From assembly GCF_014596475.1 (NCBI RefSeq), contig NZ_MECJ01000028.1, forward strand, positions 682,001 through 746,000: 64,000 nt of DNA, written 5' to 3'. Made by a program: the position numbers and the translations under genes. The notes under the pieces are model-generated. The model was not told the origin of the DNA. It saw nothing but the letters and a program-made list of their open reading frames with translations, and did no database searches. Below are positions 41,948-50,278 of this stretch, in pieces (the stretch's first letter is position 1; each line of letters opens with the position of its first letter). Origin of the DNA: Streptomyces sp. CBMA152. Lineage in GTDB: Bacteria; Actinomycetota; Actinomycetes; Streptomycetales; Streptomycetaceae.

Positions 41948-43237
41948 TCACGTCGTCAGCCGCTCCCACACGTTCGTGTCGTTCCGGTACTCGTACGCCG
42001 GGCGGCCCTTGGTCGCGCTGCTGTGGAACGGCTTGCCGTCGTCGTAGACCGGGACCTTGCCGGAGCGGTCGCCGCTGCTCCAGTCGACCTCCAGGTACCA
42101 GGTCACATCGTGCGCGTCGGTGTGCACATCGAGGTTGAGCACCTGCGGATCGCTGGTCGACACCTTGTACGGGAAGTCCGTGGCGGGCACCTTCGTGTCG
42201 GCCTGCATGCCCCCGACGGGCTTGGCGCGCGGCTGGGCCGCGTCCAGGTCGATGTCGAGGAACGACGGCGTGACACCACCGCCGCACCCCGACCCCATGG
42301 AGTACGCGGTCCAGTCGAGCGGCGCCCCGCGATCGACGACCTTCACATGTACGTCGTTGATGACGACGGACTCGTCCGTCTTGCCGGTGACGGTCAGCTG
42401 CACGGTCAGATGCCCGCCGTCGACCCCGCCGAGCACCCGCGCCCAGGGCCGGCTCTCGTCCGGGGCGGGCGGCCGCGGCACCGCGCCCGGCTGCTGGTCG
42501 AGCAGATAGAACTTCCCGCAGGGCCCGTCCCATTGGTACGAGCTGACGCCGACGCCGATGGGGGTGCCCCCGGTGCTGGGCGCGCGGTTCACCGGCGCGC
42601 TGGGGGACGGCTTCTTGGCGGGCGTGCCGCTGGCGGACGGACTCGCCGAGGAGGAGCTCGGCGAGGGCGACTTGGAGGCCGGTGCCTTGTCGGGCTTGGC
42701 CGCGCCCCCGGTCTCCTTGGCGTCGGCGACGGCGGAACTCCTCTCGTCCTTCCCGTCGCCCGACCCCCCGGACAGCGTCTCGTAGGCGACGGCGGGGACG
42801 GCGAGCGCGAGGACGACGGCGGCGCCGATGAGGGCGAGACGGGTGCGGGGCCGCCGGGAGGCGGGTTCGGGGGTGACGGCGACGACTTGGGGTTCGTCGG
42901 GGACGGGTGCGGGTGCGTCGGTGACGGGCGCGACGGGTTCGGGGGCGGGTTCCACAGCCTCGGCAACCGTCGCTGCACCGCGTCCCCGCCGCCGGGCGTC
43001 ATCGGCGAGGATCCAGCGCCGATGGAGCTCGACGGACTCCTCCCGGGTGGCGCCGCAGAGGCGGGCGAGCCGGTCGACGGGGGCGTACTCATGGGGCACG
43101 GCGTCGCCGTTGCAGTACCGGTGGAGCGTGGACGTACTCAGATGGAGCTTGCCCGCGAGGACGCCGTAACTCCGTCCGGAACGGTCCTTCAGCTCCCTGA
43201 GCAGCGCCGCGAAATCCTCGGTCTCAGCCGTTGCCAC
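41948..43237 (-). CDS. Membrane-anchored helix-turn-helix (XRE-type) protein with extracellular domain
   Basis: 429 residues. Residues 7-75 are an XRE-like helix-turn-helix (FAALLRELKDRSGRSYGVLA, HLSTSTLHRYCNGDAVP). A Pro/Glu-rich linker is followed by a single membrane helix (RLALIGAAVVLALAVPAVAY, about 133-152). Outside, a long Ser/Pro/Lys-rich stretch leads to a beta-rich domain of about 180 residues (WDGPCGKFYLLDQ; GSGCGGGVTPSFLDIDLD). This is a one-component design: an outer sensor coupled directly to a DNA-binding domain. GTG 43237 has a GGGAGGGG ribosome site; an upstream ATG lacks one. Ligand and target unknown. Confidence 0.8.
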   Translation of the reverse strand: MATAETEDFAALLRELKDRSGRSYGVLAGKLHLSTSTLHRYCNGDAVPHEYAPVDRLARLCGATREESVELHRRWILADDARRRGRGAATVAEAVEPAPEPVAPVTDAPAPVPDEPQVVAVTPEPASRRPRTRLALIGAAVVLALAVPAVAYETLSGGSGDGKDERSSAVADAKETGGAAKPDKAPASKSPSPSSSSASPSASGTPAKKPSPSAPVNRAPSTGGTPIGVGVSSYQWDGPCGKFYLLDQQPGAVPRPPAPDESRPWARVLGGVDGGHLTVQLTVTGKTDESVVINDVHVKVVDRGAPLDWTAYSMGSGCGGGVTPSFLDIDLDAAQPRAKPVGGMQADTKVPATDFPYKVSTSDPQVLNLDVHTDAHDVTWYLEVDWSSGDRSGKVPVYDDGKPFHSSATKGRPAYEYRNDTNVWERLTT

Positions 43238-43418
43238 GAGCTGTTCCCCTCCCCTGTCCATCCCGGGAACGCGTTCCAGGGGAAGGTCATTTCCCCAGGT
43301 CAGAGCATGTGTCAGCGTTCCAGCTTCCCCCATTGTCCCTTGTGGATTGCGACCGGCTCAGCCCGCCCCACAAGGTAGTTGCAGCAAGCAGCCACAACGT
43401 CACCACCGGGACCGGTCC

Positions 43419-43523
43419 ATGCGAATCCGCATCCGGGTCGACCTGACGGACTGGGTGGCCGCCGTGATGCTGGCCGCCTCGGTGGCGACGGTCATCGCGC
43501 TGGTCCTCCACCTTCACGGCTGA
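43419..43523 (+). CDS. Possible 34-residue membrane peptide
   Basis: ATG-initiated frame reading MRIRIRVDLTDWVAAVMLAA and continuing through one membrane helix to LHLHG and TGA. Third-position GC is high and the Arg-rich start followed by one helix is a coherent topology. The ribosome site is weak. It lies 50 bases before the DUF4232 lipoprotein gene and may be its leader or a small partner. No relative recognised. Confidence 0.4.
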   Translation: MRIRIRVDLTDWVAAVMLAASVATVIALVLHLHG

Positions 43524-43573
43524 CTCAGCAGTACTCACTCACTTCCACACCTCAACGGGGAGCTAGATCCACC

Positions 43574-44254
43574 ATGCGCACCAACTTCCGTATTACGGCC
43601 GCCGCGACGACCACGCTGATCGCGGCGCTGGCGCTGACGGCGTGCGGCAGCGACGGCGGTTCGAAGGCGTCGGAGAAGCCGACGCCTTCGGCCTCGGTCT
43701 CGGCGCCCGCGACGGGCGGAACGGAGACCGGCACGGACGGCGGGTCCGGCGGGACCGGTGGCCACACCACGGCGAAGCCGGCGAAGTCGAAGCCGGAAAC
43801 GAAGAAGCCGGGTTCGGGCGGTACGGGTTCGAGCAAGCCGGTCACGTGCACGGGCTCGAACGTCAAGCTGACGGCGACGGTCGTGTCCCGCCCGATCAAC
43901 CACGTCCTGCTGACGGCGACGAACATCGGCAAGACGTCCTGCTACGCGTACGACGCGCCCGCCGTCGGCTTCTCCAACGCCCAGTCGCCCATTCCGGTGG
44001 ACCCGGAGACTCAGCCGCAGGCGGTGGTCACATTGGCTCCGGGCCAGTCGGCGTACGCGATGGTGCGTACGCAGGGTGCGGGCTCCGACCCTTACAAGAC
44101 GAGCCAGGTCGTCGTGTACTTCCGCGGCGCGGTCGGCATGGAGTCGGTGGGCCGCTCCGCGTACGCGACGCTGTCGAAGCCGGTCGGCGTCATCGACGCG
44201 GAGGCGATGGCCACGTACTGGCAGTCAACCCTGACCCCCATCCAGTCCTGGTAG
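43574..44254 (+). CDS. DUF4232 domain lipoprotein
   Basis: 226 residues. Lipobox LTAC after the signal peptide, a Lys/Gly/Thr-rich linker to about residue 90, then a DUF4232 beta domain: VTCTGSNVKLTATVV, HVLLTATNIGKTSCYAYDAP, LAPGQSAYAMVRT. The two cysteines probably form a disulfide. Such proteins are common at the Streptomyces surface with no known role. Good GGGGAG ribosome site. Confidence 0.82.
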   Translation: MRTNFRITAAATTTLIAALALTACGSDGGSKASEKPTPSASVSAPATGGTETGTDGGSGGTGGHTTAKPAKSKPETKKPGSGGTGSSKPVTCTGSNVKLTATVVSRPINHVLLTATNIGKTSCYAYDAPAVGFSNAQSPIPVDPETQPQAVVTLAPGQSAYAMVRTQGAGSDPYKTSQVVVYFRGAVGMESVGRSAYATLSKPVGVIDAEAMATYWQSTLTPIQSW

Positions 44255-44269
44255 CCACCAGCCGCCTGC

Positions 44270-44471
44270 GGCGGGCACTTCCCCACCCCACCCCTTCCCG
44301 AAAGCCTCCGGCGGGTGTCGTTCGTCTGCGGGTGAGTGGGGGCTGGTCGCGCAGTTCCCCGCGCCCCTAAGGAGGGCCCGAAGGGCCCATTTAAGGGGCG
44401 CGGGGAACTGCGCGAGCAACCCACCACGATCCGCAGACGACCACCCCCACCCCCACCCACCCCCGGAGGGT
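44270..44471. repeat. Intergenic palindromic repeat, copy C
   Basis: Arms at 44348-44368 and 44394-44414 are perfect 21-mers; between them an inner hairpin GGAGGGCCCGAAGGGCCCAT. Flanking modules match copies A and E: a CCCCACCCCACCCCTTCCCG block at 44281-44300, GTTCGTCTGCGGG to the left, and its complement GATCCGCAGACGA to the right. It separates the convergent DUF4232 and aminotransferase genes. Confidence 0.85.
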
Positions 44472-45677
44472 TTAGGGAAGGGGCGGGGTGGGGGACAAAG
44501 CACGCCCCAGACGCCGCAACCCCTCCTCGATCTCCTCCACCCCCGACGTAACAAAGCACAACCTCAACGCCGCCCGATCAGGCGCACCCGCAAAGAACGG
44601 CGCCCCCGGCACATACGCCACATCGTGCGCAACAGCCGTCCGCAACAGCGAAGTCGCATCGCACCCCGCAGGCAACCGCGCCCAGAGGAACATCCCGCCC
44701 GACGGGCGATTCCACGAAGACCCCGGGGGCAACGCGGCCGACAGACCCGCCAGCATCGCGTCCCGACGCGCACCGTAAGCCGAACGGACACGGGCGACGT
44801 GCGCGTCCAGGTCACGGTCGACCAAGTACCGAGCCGCGGCCATCTGGACGACCGTCGACGTATGCAGATCCGCCGCCTGCTTGGCCACCACACACGCCCG
44901 CAGCAGCCCGACAGGCCCCCGCATCCACCCCACCCGCAACCCCGGCGCCATGATCTTCGAGTAGCTGCCGAGCAGCACGGTCCGGTCCACCGCATCCGGG
45001 AAGGACGAGATCCACGGGACCGGATCGCCCTCGTACCGCAGCTCCCCGTACGGATCGTCCTCGACCACCCACAGCCCCAACCGCGAGGCCACGTCCGCGA
45101 CGGCCCGACGCCGCGAGGCGGTCATGGTCCGACCGGTCGGGTTCTGGAACGTCGGCACGCAGTAGAAGAGCTTCGGACGCTCTCGGAGCACCAGGGATTC
45201 CAGAGCGTCCGGATCCGGACCGTCCTCGTCCGACGGCACCGCCACCACCCGCGCCCCCGCAAACCCGAACACCTGCAACGCCGCCAAGTAGCAGGGGTCT
45301 TCGACCAGCACCACATCGCCGGGCTCCACCAGCGCCGCCGCCAGCAGCGTCAACCCCTGCTGCGAACCCGTGGTGATCACCAGCTGATCCGGCTCGGTCG
45401 ACAGCCCCCGCTTCGACAGCCGCGCGGCCGTCGCGGCCCGCAGCTCGGGGTCCCCCTCGGTGGTGGAGTACTGGAGCGCCGCCCCGGGCCGGTCCGCGAG
45501 GACCGACGCGAACGCCGCCGCGATCCCCTCCTCGTCGAACAGTTCGGGCGCGGGCAGCCCGCCCGCGAAGGAGATGACCTCGGGGCGGGCGGTGAGCGCC
45601 AGGATCTCGCGTACGGGCGAGGACCCGACGGACGTGGCACGCGCGGCGAGCGCGGGAACGGCGGCGTGGACGGACAT
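44472..45677 (-). CDS. PLP-dependent aminotransferase (fold type I, MocR/2-aminoadipate type)
   Basis: 401 residues. Complete class I/II aminotransferase: VISFAGGLPAPELF, TGSQQGLTLLAAAL, FYCVPTFQNPTGRTM, VVEDDPYGELRY, PLP lysine in GSYSKIMAPGLRVGWM (about residue 242), and final LRLCFVTSG. Related to the aminotransferase part of MocR regulators and to 2-aminoadipate/alanine transaminases, without a DNA-binding domain. Substrate uncertain. ATG 45677 gives the family length. Confidence 0.88.
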   Translation of the reverse strand: MSVHAAVPALAARATSVGSSPVREILALTARPEVISFAGGLPAPELFDEEGIAAAFASVLADRPGAALQYSTTEGDPELRAATAARLSKRGLSTEPDQLVITTGSQQGLTLLAAALVEPGDVVLVEDPCYLAALQVFGFAGARVVAVPSDEDGPDPDALESLVLRERPKLFYCVPTFQNPTGRTMTASRRRAVADVASRLGLWVVEDDPYGELRYEGDPVPWISSFPDAVDRTVLLGSYSKIMAPGLRVGWMRGPVGLLRACVVAKQAADLHTSTVVQMAAARYLVDRDLDAHVARVRSAYGARRDAMLAGLSAALPPGSSWNRPSGGMFLWARLPAGCDATSLLRTAVAHDVAYVPGAPFFAGAPDRAALRLCFVTSGVEEIEEGLRRLGRALSPTPPLP

Positions 45678-45777
45678 GAAGCGACCCCCCGGGCAGTTAC
45701 TCAGGTACTGGGACTTCCAACTAACCCGGCAGCGTACGCACTTCAGTGCACCCTGCACATGCCCGTCCACCCACCGA

Positions 45778-46638
45778 TCACGCCCTCGGCACCCCGATCG
45801 GATTCGGCACCGGCATCACCCCCGTGTCCATGAGGTGACGGCTCAGCGGCGCCGCCAGCGCCACCGCCTCCTCGACGCCAGACGGCCCAAGCCGCGCCAC
45901 CGGCCCCACCGCCAGCCGGTCCGTCGCCGACTCGACCGACTCACGCACCAGTGCCCCCTCCGCCGTCAGCCGCCCCGCCGAGTCCACAAGGCCCCGCACC
46001 CGCAGCCGCCACACCCCCGCCTCCCACTCCTCCTCGCTCCACCCCCGCGTGGTCTGAATCTGCTCCCGCGTGGCCCCACCAGCGGCAACATGCGTGATCC
46101 CGGCGTCCAGCCCGCCCAACCCGTGCTGGGCGAGAGCCATGACGTGCCCGTCCCCCCGGTGCTCGCGCAGCACCGTCGCCGCCAGCCACAGCCGCGCGAG
46201 CGGATCGGAGGGCCGCGCCACCCCCGACCAGGCGGCTGCGAGCACCCGCCCCTCGTACGTACACCCCTCGGCCGCACTCTCCAGCACCTGAGTGAGTCGT
46301 ACGACATCGGCAGACGGCGGCAACGCCCTCCCCAACACCGCCGACACCGCATCCAGCCGCGCCGCCAGCACCTCCTCCGGCGACGCGTACGTCCACGCGT
46401 CCGGCAGCGCCCGCGCCACCCTCCCCGGCGCGAAGGCGAACGACAGGGCGTGCCCGGCGGGCGCGTCCAGGGGACCGACCGGGCAGAGGCGCCCGGCGAA
46501 GTACCCCATGTAGTAGCCCTTGAGCCCGAGCCGCCGCAGCGCCTCGACCGACTCCTCGGCGAAGTACACGATGCCGTGCAACGGTTCGACCGCCGCCCAC
46601 AACCGGCGCGCGAGTATCTCCTGTGAATCAACTGCCAT
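45778..46638 (-). CDS. SCO6745-family protein
   Basis: 286 residues, helical, cytoplasmic. Family pattern: LARRLWAAVEPLHGIVYFAEE, LKGYYMGYFAGRLCPVGPL, GWSEEEWEAGVWRLRVRGLV, and a C-terminal AVALAAPLSRHLMDTGVMP. The last third resembles a winged-helix module, so a regulatory role is possible, but no function is established. The start overlaps the end of the ATPase-domain gene by 11 bases, implying coupling with that gene. Confidence 0.7.
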   Translation of the reverse strand: MAVDSQEILARRLWAAVEPLHGIVYFAEESVEALRRLGLKGYYMGYFAGRLCPVGPLDAPAGHALSFAFAPGRVARALPDAWTYASPEEVLAARLDAVSAVLGRALPPSADVVRLTQVLESAAEGCTYEGRVLAAAWSGVARPSDPLARLWLAATVLREHRGDGHVMALAQHGLGGLDAGITHVAAGGATREQIQTTRGWSEEEWEAGVWRLRVRGLVDSAGRLTAEGALVRESVESATDRLAVGPVARLGPSGVEEAVALAAPLSRHLMDTGVMPVPNPIGVPRA

Positions 46639-47071
46639 GATCCTGGCTCCCTCCAGCCGTCCCGCCGATCATCATGCGCGGCCCGAACTCGCACCACACC
46701 ACCTTTCCGGGCCGCCGCTCCCCCACCCCCCACTTGTCCGCCACCGCCGCCACGAGCAGCAGCCCCCGCCCGCCCTCGTCCGCCGACTCCGGCACCCGGG
46801 GCGTCCCGCCGCCGCTGTCGTGCACCTCCACTCTCAGCAGCCCGCCCGCGTACAGCGCGAGCCTCAGCAGATACCCGCGCCCGGGCGGCACGCCGTGGAT
46901 CAACGCGTTCGTGGTGAGTTCACTGACGCACAGCAGTACGTCGTCGGCGCGCCCGCCGATCCCCCACCCGTCGATCGCCCGACGGCTGAACTCCCGCGCC
47001 GCCCGCACCGATTGCCGCTCCCGCAGCCAGAACCGCTCGGTCACCAGAAGGGGTTGTCCGTTCTCGTTCAT
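46628..47071 (-). CDS. HATPase_c anti-sigma-factor-like kinase (WhiJ-associated)
   Basis: 147 residues, a stand-alone GHKL ATPase fold of the RsbW/SpoIIAB kind: N-box ELTTNALIHG, G1 VEVHDSGGG, and GGRGLLLVAAVADKWGV. In Streptomyces such genes often lie beside an XRE/DUF5753 regulator and a DUF397 protein, as here; together they are the whiJ/abaA-like groups linked to development and antibiotic control. Divergent from the XRE gene. ATG 47071. Confidence 0.85.
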   Translation of the reverse strand: MNENGQPLLVTERFWLRERQSVRAAREFSRRAIDGWGIGGRADDVLLCVSELTTNALIHGVPPGRGYLLRLALYAGGLLRVEVHDSGGGTPRVPESADEGGRGLLLVAAVADKWGVGERRPGKVVWCEFGPRMMIGGTAGGSQDHGS

Positions 47072-47183
47072 GAGACGAGGGTTACGGAGCGTGATTAGCG
47101 TGATGCAGTGCGCCGACCCGTACAGATTTTTTGTACGGGCTGGATACGCGTAACTGACGTACGGGCACGGGGAGTTCGCAGGC

Positions 47184-48014
47184 ATGCACCCAAGTAATCG
47201 GCGGCGGCGTCGCAAGAACGCGTCAGCAATGCGGATGGTGGGCGCCCTGGTGGCGCTGTTCAGGGAGTTGGCCGGGCTCACCCAGCGCGAACTCGCCCAG
47301 CGGGCCGGGTTGCACGAGGAGACGATCGCCTCGATCGAGCAGGGCCGACGCGCGTTGAAACCTGATCTGGCGGAGCAGCTGGACGCCATCCTGGGCACCA
47401 GGAAAGTCCTGGAGACGGCGGTCGAGAACCTGCCGGAGGTCGACCTGATCCCGGCCTGGGCGGAGCAGTACCTCGACCTGGAGAGGGAGGCCATGGCGCT
47501 GTCCTTCTACGAGAACCAGGTGCTGCCGGGTCTGCTCCAGACGGAGAGTTACGCCCGTTCGGTGTTCCGGAGCCGGGTCCCGGCGTTCAGCGAGGAGGAG
47601 CTCAACACTCAGATCAACACGCGGCTGTTGCGCCAGAAGATCCTGCACCGCAAGGACCCGCCGACCGTAAGTTTCGTCATCTCCCAAGCGGTGCTGATGG
47701 ACCGTCTCGGCGGCGACGAGGTGTACGTGGGGGCCATACAGCATCTCCGTCGCTGCGCCGATCTGCCCGGCATCGCCTTGCAGATCATGCCGATCGGCAG
47801 GGAGTCCCATGCCGCGCTCGACGGCCCGTTCGTCCTCCTGGAAACTCCGGAACACCAGCACCTCGGCTACGCAGAAACCCAGCGCGGCAGCCAGATCATC
47901 TCTGATCCCGACGAAGTGAGCATCCTGGCGCAGAGGTATGCAATGCTGCGGACTCAGGCCCTCAACCCCGAGGACAGCAAGGGCCTGTTGGACCGTTTGC
48001 TAGGAGAGCAATGA
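47184..48014 (+). CDS. XRE-family regulator with DUF5753 (WhiJ-like)
   Basis: 276 residues. Residues 20-75 are an XRE helix-turn-helix (LVALFRELAGLTQRELAQRA, LHEETIASIEQGRRALKP). The remainder is a DUF5753 domain (IPAWAEQYLDLEREAMALSF, LPGLLQTESYARSVF, TVSFVISQAVLMDRLGG). This is the WhiJ-type repressor architecture. ATG has a GGGGAG ribosome site. The stop overlaps the start of the DUF397 gene (ATGA), the usual coupling for such pairs. Confidence 0.92.
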   Translation: MHPSNRRRRRKNASAMRMVGALVALFRELAGLTQRELAQRAGLHEETIASIEQGRRALKPDLAEQLDAILGTRKVLETAVENLPEVDLIPAWAEQYLDLEREAMALSFYENQVLPGLLQTESYARSVFRSRVPAFSEEELNTQINTRLLRQKILHRKDPPTVSFVISQAVLMDRLGGDEVYVGAIQHLRRCADLPGIALQIMPIGRESHAALDGPFVLLETPEHQHLGYAETQRGSQIISDPDEVSILAQRYAMLRTQALNPEDSKGLLDRLLGEQ

Positions 48015-48307
48015 GCGCCGGACTGAAGTGGTTCAAGTCCAGCTACAGCGGCAGCGATGGCGGCAACTGCCTCGAAGTCGCGTACACCTGGCGTAAATCC
48101 AGCTACAGCAGCGAGGAGGGCGGCAACTGCCTCGAAGTCGGCTATGACTGGCACAAGTCGAGCCACAGCGGCAGCGACGGAGGCGAGTGCGTCGAGGTAT
48201 GCGCGCACCCCGCCGCCGTACACGTCCGGGACTCCAAGAACCCGGACGGACCCTCCCTCACCGTCACCCCCTCCACCTGGTCGTCGTTCGTCACGGGCGT
48301 GCGCTGA
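48011..48307 (+). CDS. DUF397 protein with three tandem motifs
   Basis: 98 residues. DUF397 proteins are small partners of WhiJ-type regulators and are usually about 60-70 residues with one W-x-K-S-S-x-S motif. Here the motif occurs three times at an exact 20-residue (60-base) period: KWFKSSYSGSDGGNCLEV, TWRKSSYSSEEGGNCLEV, DWHKSSHSGSDGGECVEV. The C-terminal part (VHVRDSKNPDGPSLTVTPSTW) is the normal DUF397 end. So the front segment has been triplicated in frame. Confidence 0.92.
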   Translation: MSAGLKWFKSSYSGSDGGNCLEVAYTWRKSSYSSEEGGNCLEVGYDWHKSSHSGSDGGECVEVCAHPAAVHVRDSKNPDGPSLTVTPSTWSSFVTGVR

Positions 48308-48368
48308 CCGGGTGACCCGGCCGCGCCGCGCGCGACGACACGCCCTCGGGGTCGGTACTCCTTGAGGC

Positions 48369-49280
48369 GTGAGCCAGAACGAAGAGCAGTACAGCGGGTC
48401 GACCGTCGTACAGGCCCTCGCGGTCCACCCCGGCGGCGACTGGCTCTTCGTGGGCGGGCCGCACGGGGTCCACCGTATTGCGCTGGGCGACGACGGGCGC
48501 CCGGAGGCGCCGGCCGAGTGGACGGCCGGGAGAAGGCCGCACGGGGTGGCCGTGCACCCCACGGGCGCGTATGTGTACCTCACCGACGCCGATCCCGGGC
48601 GGCGGGTGCTGGGGTGGCAGTCGCTCGACCGGAGCGGGCGGCCACGGCACGGGACGGGGTGGCAGGCCGTCACCCTGACGCGGCGGCCGGGCGCGCTCGT
48701 GGCGCACCCCACGCGCGCGTGCCTGTACGTCGCCAACGAAGACGAGAGCGCGCCCGTTTCCTGGCTGCACCTGGGTACGGACGGACGGCCGCAGGACGGC
48801 GAGACCGTGCTCACCTGGCTCGGCGGCCCCCGCCACAAGAGCCTGGCCGTCCACCCGCACGGCACCCACCTGTACGTGGGCGACCCTCAGGCCCGCGCTC
48901 TGGGCGTACTGCGGCTACGGGACGACGGCGGCGCGGACGGCGACGGCCCGCTCCCCCTCTGGAAGCTGACCATCGCCCCGGGCCCGCTCACGGTCCACCC
49001 ACGCGCGCGGTGCGTCTACTTCACCGAACAGGGCACGGGAACGGTCTACCGGGTCCCCCTCGCCGCCGACGGAACCTTCGGCCAGGAGGCCGCGCCCGAG
49101 CCCGTACGCAACGCGGCGATCCTCGACTGCACGGGCGTCGTGGTCCACCCCAAGGGCACGTACCTGTACGCGAGTTCGGACATCACGCTCACCGTCATCG
49201 AACTCGACGCGGCGACCGGCCACCCCAAGGGCCCACCGATCCCGATGCCCCTGCCGCACCGCAACCATCACCCTCGCTAG
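48369..49280 (+). CDS. Beta-propeller (lactonase/YncE-like) protein
   Basis: 303 residues made of about six repeats of the pattern VHPxGxxLYVxxP (for example LAVHPHGTHLYVGDPQ, VVVHPKGTYLYASSD, VAVHPTGAYVYLTDA), as in 6-phosphogluconolactonase-like and YncE-like seven-bladed propellers. No signal peptide. Catalytic residues cannot be judged. Its 3' end overlaps the convergent sulfite-oxidase-like gene by four bases. GTG 48369 is the only suitable start. Confidence 0.75.
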   Translation: MSQNEEQYSGSTVVQALAVHPGGDWLFVGGPHGVHRIALGDDGRPEAPAEWTAGRRPHGVAVHPTGAYVYLTDADPGRRVLGWQSLDRSGRPRHGTGWQAVTLTRRPGALVAHPTRACLYVANEDESAPVSWLHLGTDGRPQDGETVLTWLGGPRHKSLAVHPHGTHLYVGDPQARALGVLRLRDDGGADGDGPLPLWKLTIAPGPLTVHPRARCVYFTEQGTGTVYRVPLAADGTFGQEAAPEPVRNAAILDCTGVVVHPKGTYLYASSDITLTVIELDAATGHPKGPPIPMPLPHRNHHPR

Positions 49281-50260
49281 GGGACGGCCGGGACGGTGAC
49301 CGTGATCTCGTGGATCGAGTTGCGCAGCCCCGGCGGGGGCTGAATCCGCCCCGCGCGGTCGGTGGCCCGTATACGTACGGTGTGCTCGCCCGGGGTCAGC
49401 TCGCGGGTGACGGTGAACGGCTGCCAGGCCGGATCGACCCCGGCGGGTTCGAGATCGACGACAGGCTCCCAGGGCCCGTCGTCGACCCCCACCTCGACCA
49501 ACACCACCTCGGTGGTGCTCCAGGCCCGCCCGATCAACTCAAGCTTTCCACCGGGGAGTTGATCCCCGTCCTGCGGACTGAGGATCTTGCTGCTGACGTC
49601 GATCTCGCGTACGGGGACGCTTACGGTCTCGCCGGGGAAGACCCGGGTGTAGAAGCGCGTCGTGAACATATGGTCCGGGCGCTCGTCGGAGACGATGATC
49701 CGGGTCAGCCACTTCACCGAGTTGGTCCCGAACATGCGCGGGACGACGGCCCGTAGCGGGTATCCATGGCGGACGGTCAACGGCTCGCCATTCATGCGAT
49801 GTGCAAGAAAGACGTCGTCCATTGCCGCCTGCAACGGCAGGTCCTTGAGATACGAGAGCCCGTCCACGCCGTCGAAAGATCCCGTGTCGGCGCCCTCCAA
49901 CCACACGTGGCGGGCGGACGCGAGCGGCTTGGCGCGCTCCAGGAGGGGGACCAGCGGGGTGCCGGTCCACTCCAGGTTGGCCACCGCGCGCGTCGGCACG
50001 TCCGGCACGAAGGGGTTGCCGAAGCACTCGTGGACCGCGGTGAACTTCCGCGTGGGCAGGGCGAGTACGTCGGCGAGGCTGATGGTGAAGGGGTTCTCGA
50101 CGAGCCCCTCCACCGACAGCGTCCAGTCGAAGTCGGCGAGCTCAGCGGCGGGTTCAAGGTCCGGGACGCCCAGATGGGCCCGTACGAAGACGTTGTCCAC
50201 CGGCGTGTAGTAGTCGGTGACATCCGAGAAGTCCCGGACGTCCAGCGACTTTTCCCCCAT
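49277..50260 (-). CDS. Molybdopterin-dependent oxidoreductase, sulfite-oxidase-like
   Basis: 327 residues. Residues 40-215 form the molybdopterin domain (LSVEGLVENPFTISLADVLA; TAVHECFGNPFVPDV, where Cys is the expected Mo ligand; GYPLRAVVPRMFGTNSVKWLTRI). Residues 225-327 are the Mo-co dimerisation domain (SPQDGDQLPGGKLELIGRAW; TPGEHTVRIRATDRAGRIQP). The ligand motif reads CFGN instead of the common CAGN. No Tat signal or haem domain, so cytoplasmic with an unknown electron acceptor. The only molybdoenzyme in the window, 24 kb from the mod genes. Confidence 0.88.
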   Translation of the reverse strand: MGEKSLDVRDFSDVTDYYTPVDNVFVRAHLGVPDLEPAAELADFDWTLSVEGLVENPFTISLADVLALPTRKFTAVHECFGNPFVPDVPTRAVANLEWTGTPLVPLLERAKPLASARHVWLEGADTGSFDGVDGLSYLKDLPLQAAMDDVFLAHRMNGEPLTVRHGYPLRAVVPRMFGTNSVKWLTRIIVSDERPDHMFTTRFYTRVFPGETVSVPVREIDVSSKILSPQDGDQLPGGKLELIGRAWSTTEVVLVEVGVDDGPWEPVVDLEPAGVDPAWQPFTVTRELTPGEHTVRIRATDRAGRIQPPPGLRNSIHEITVTVPAVP

Positions 50261-50278
50261 GCGAGCTCCCTCGTAGTG

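Noticed and set aside
41912..41967. Inverted repeat GGGAGCGGCTG / CAGCCGCTCCC between argS and the HTH gene
   Set aside because: The right arm lies in coding sequence and the loop is 34 bases; too weak for a terminator call.
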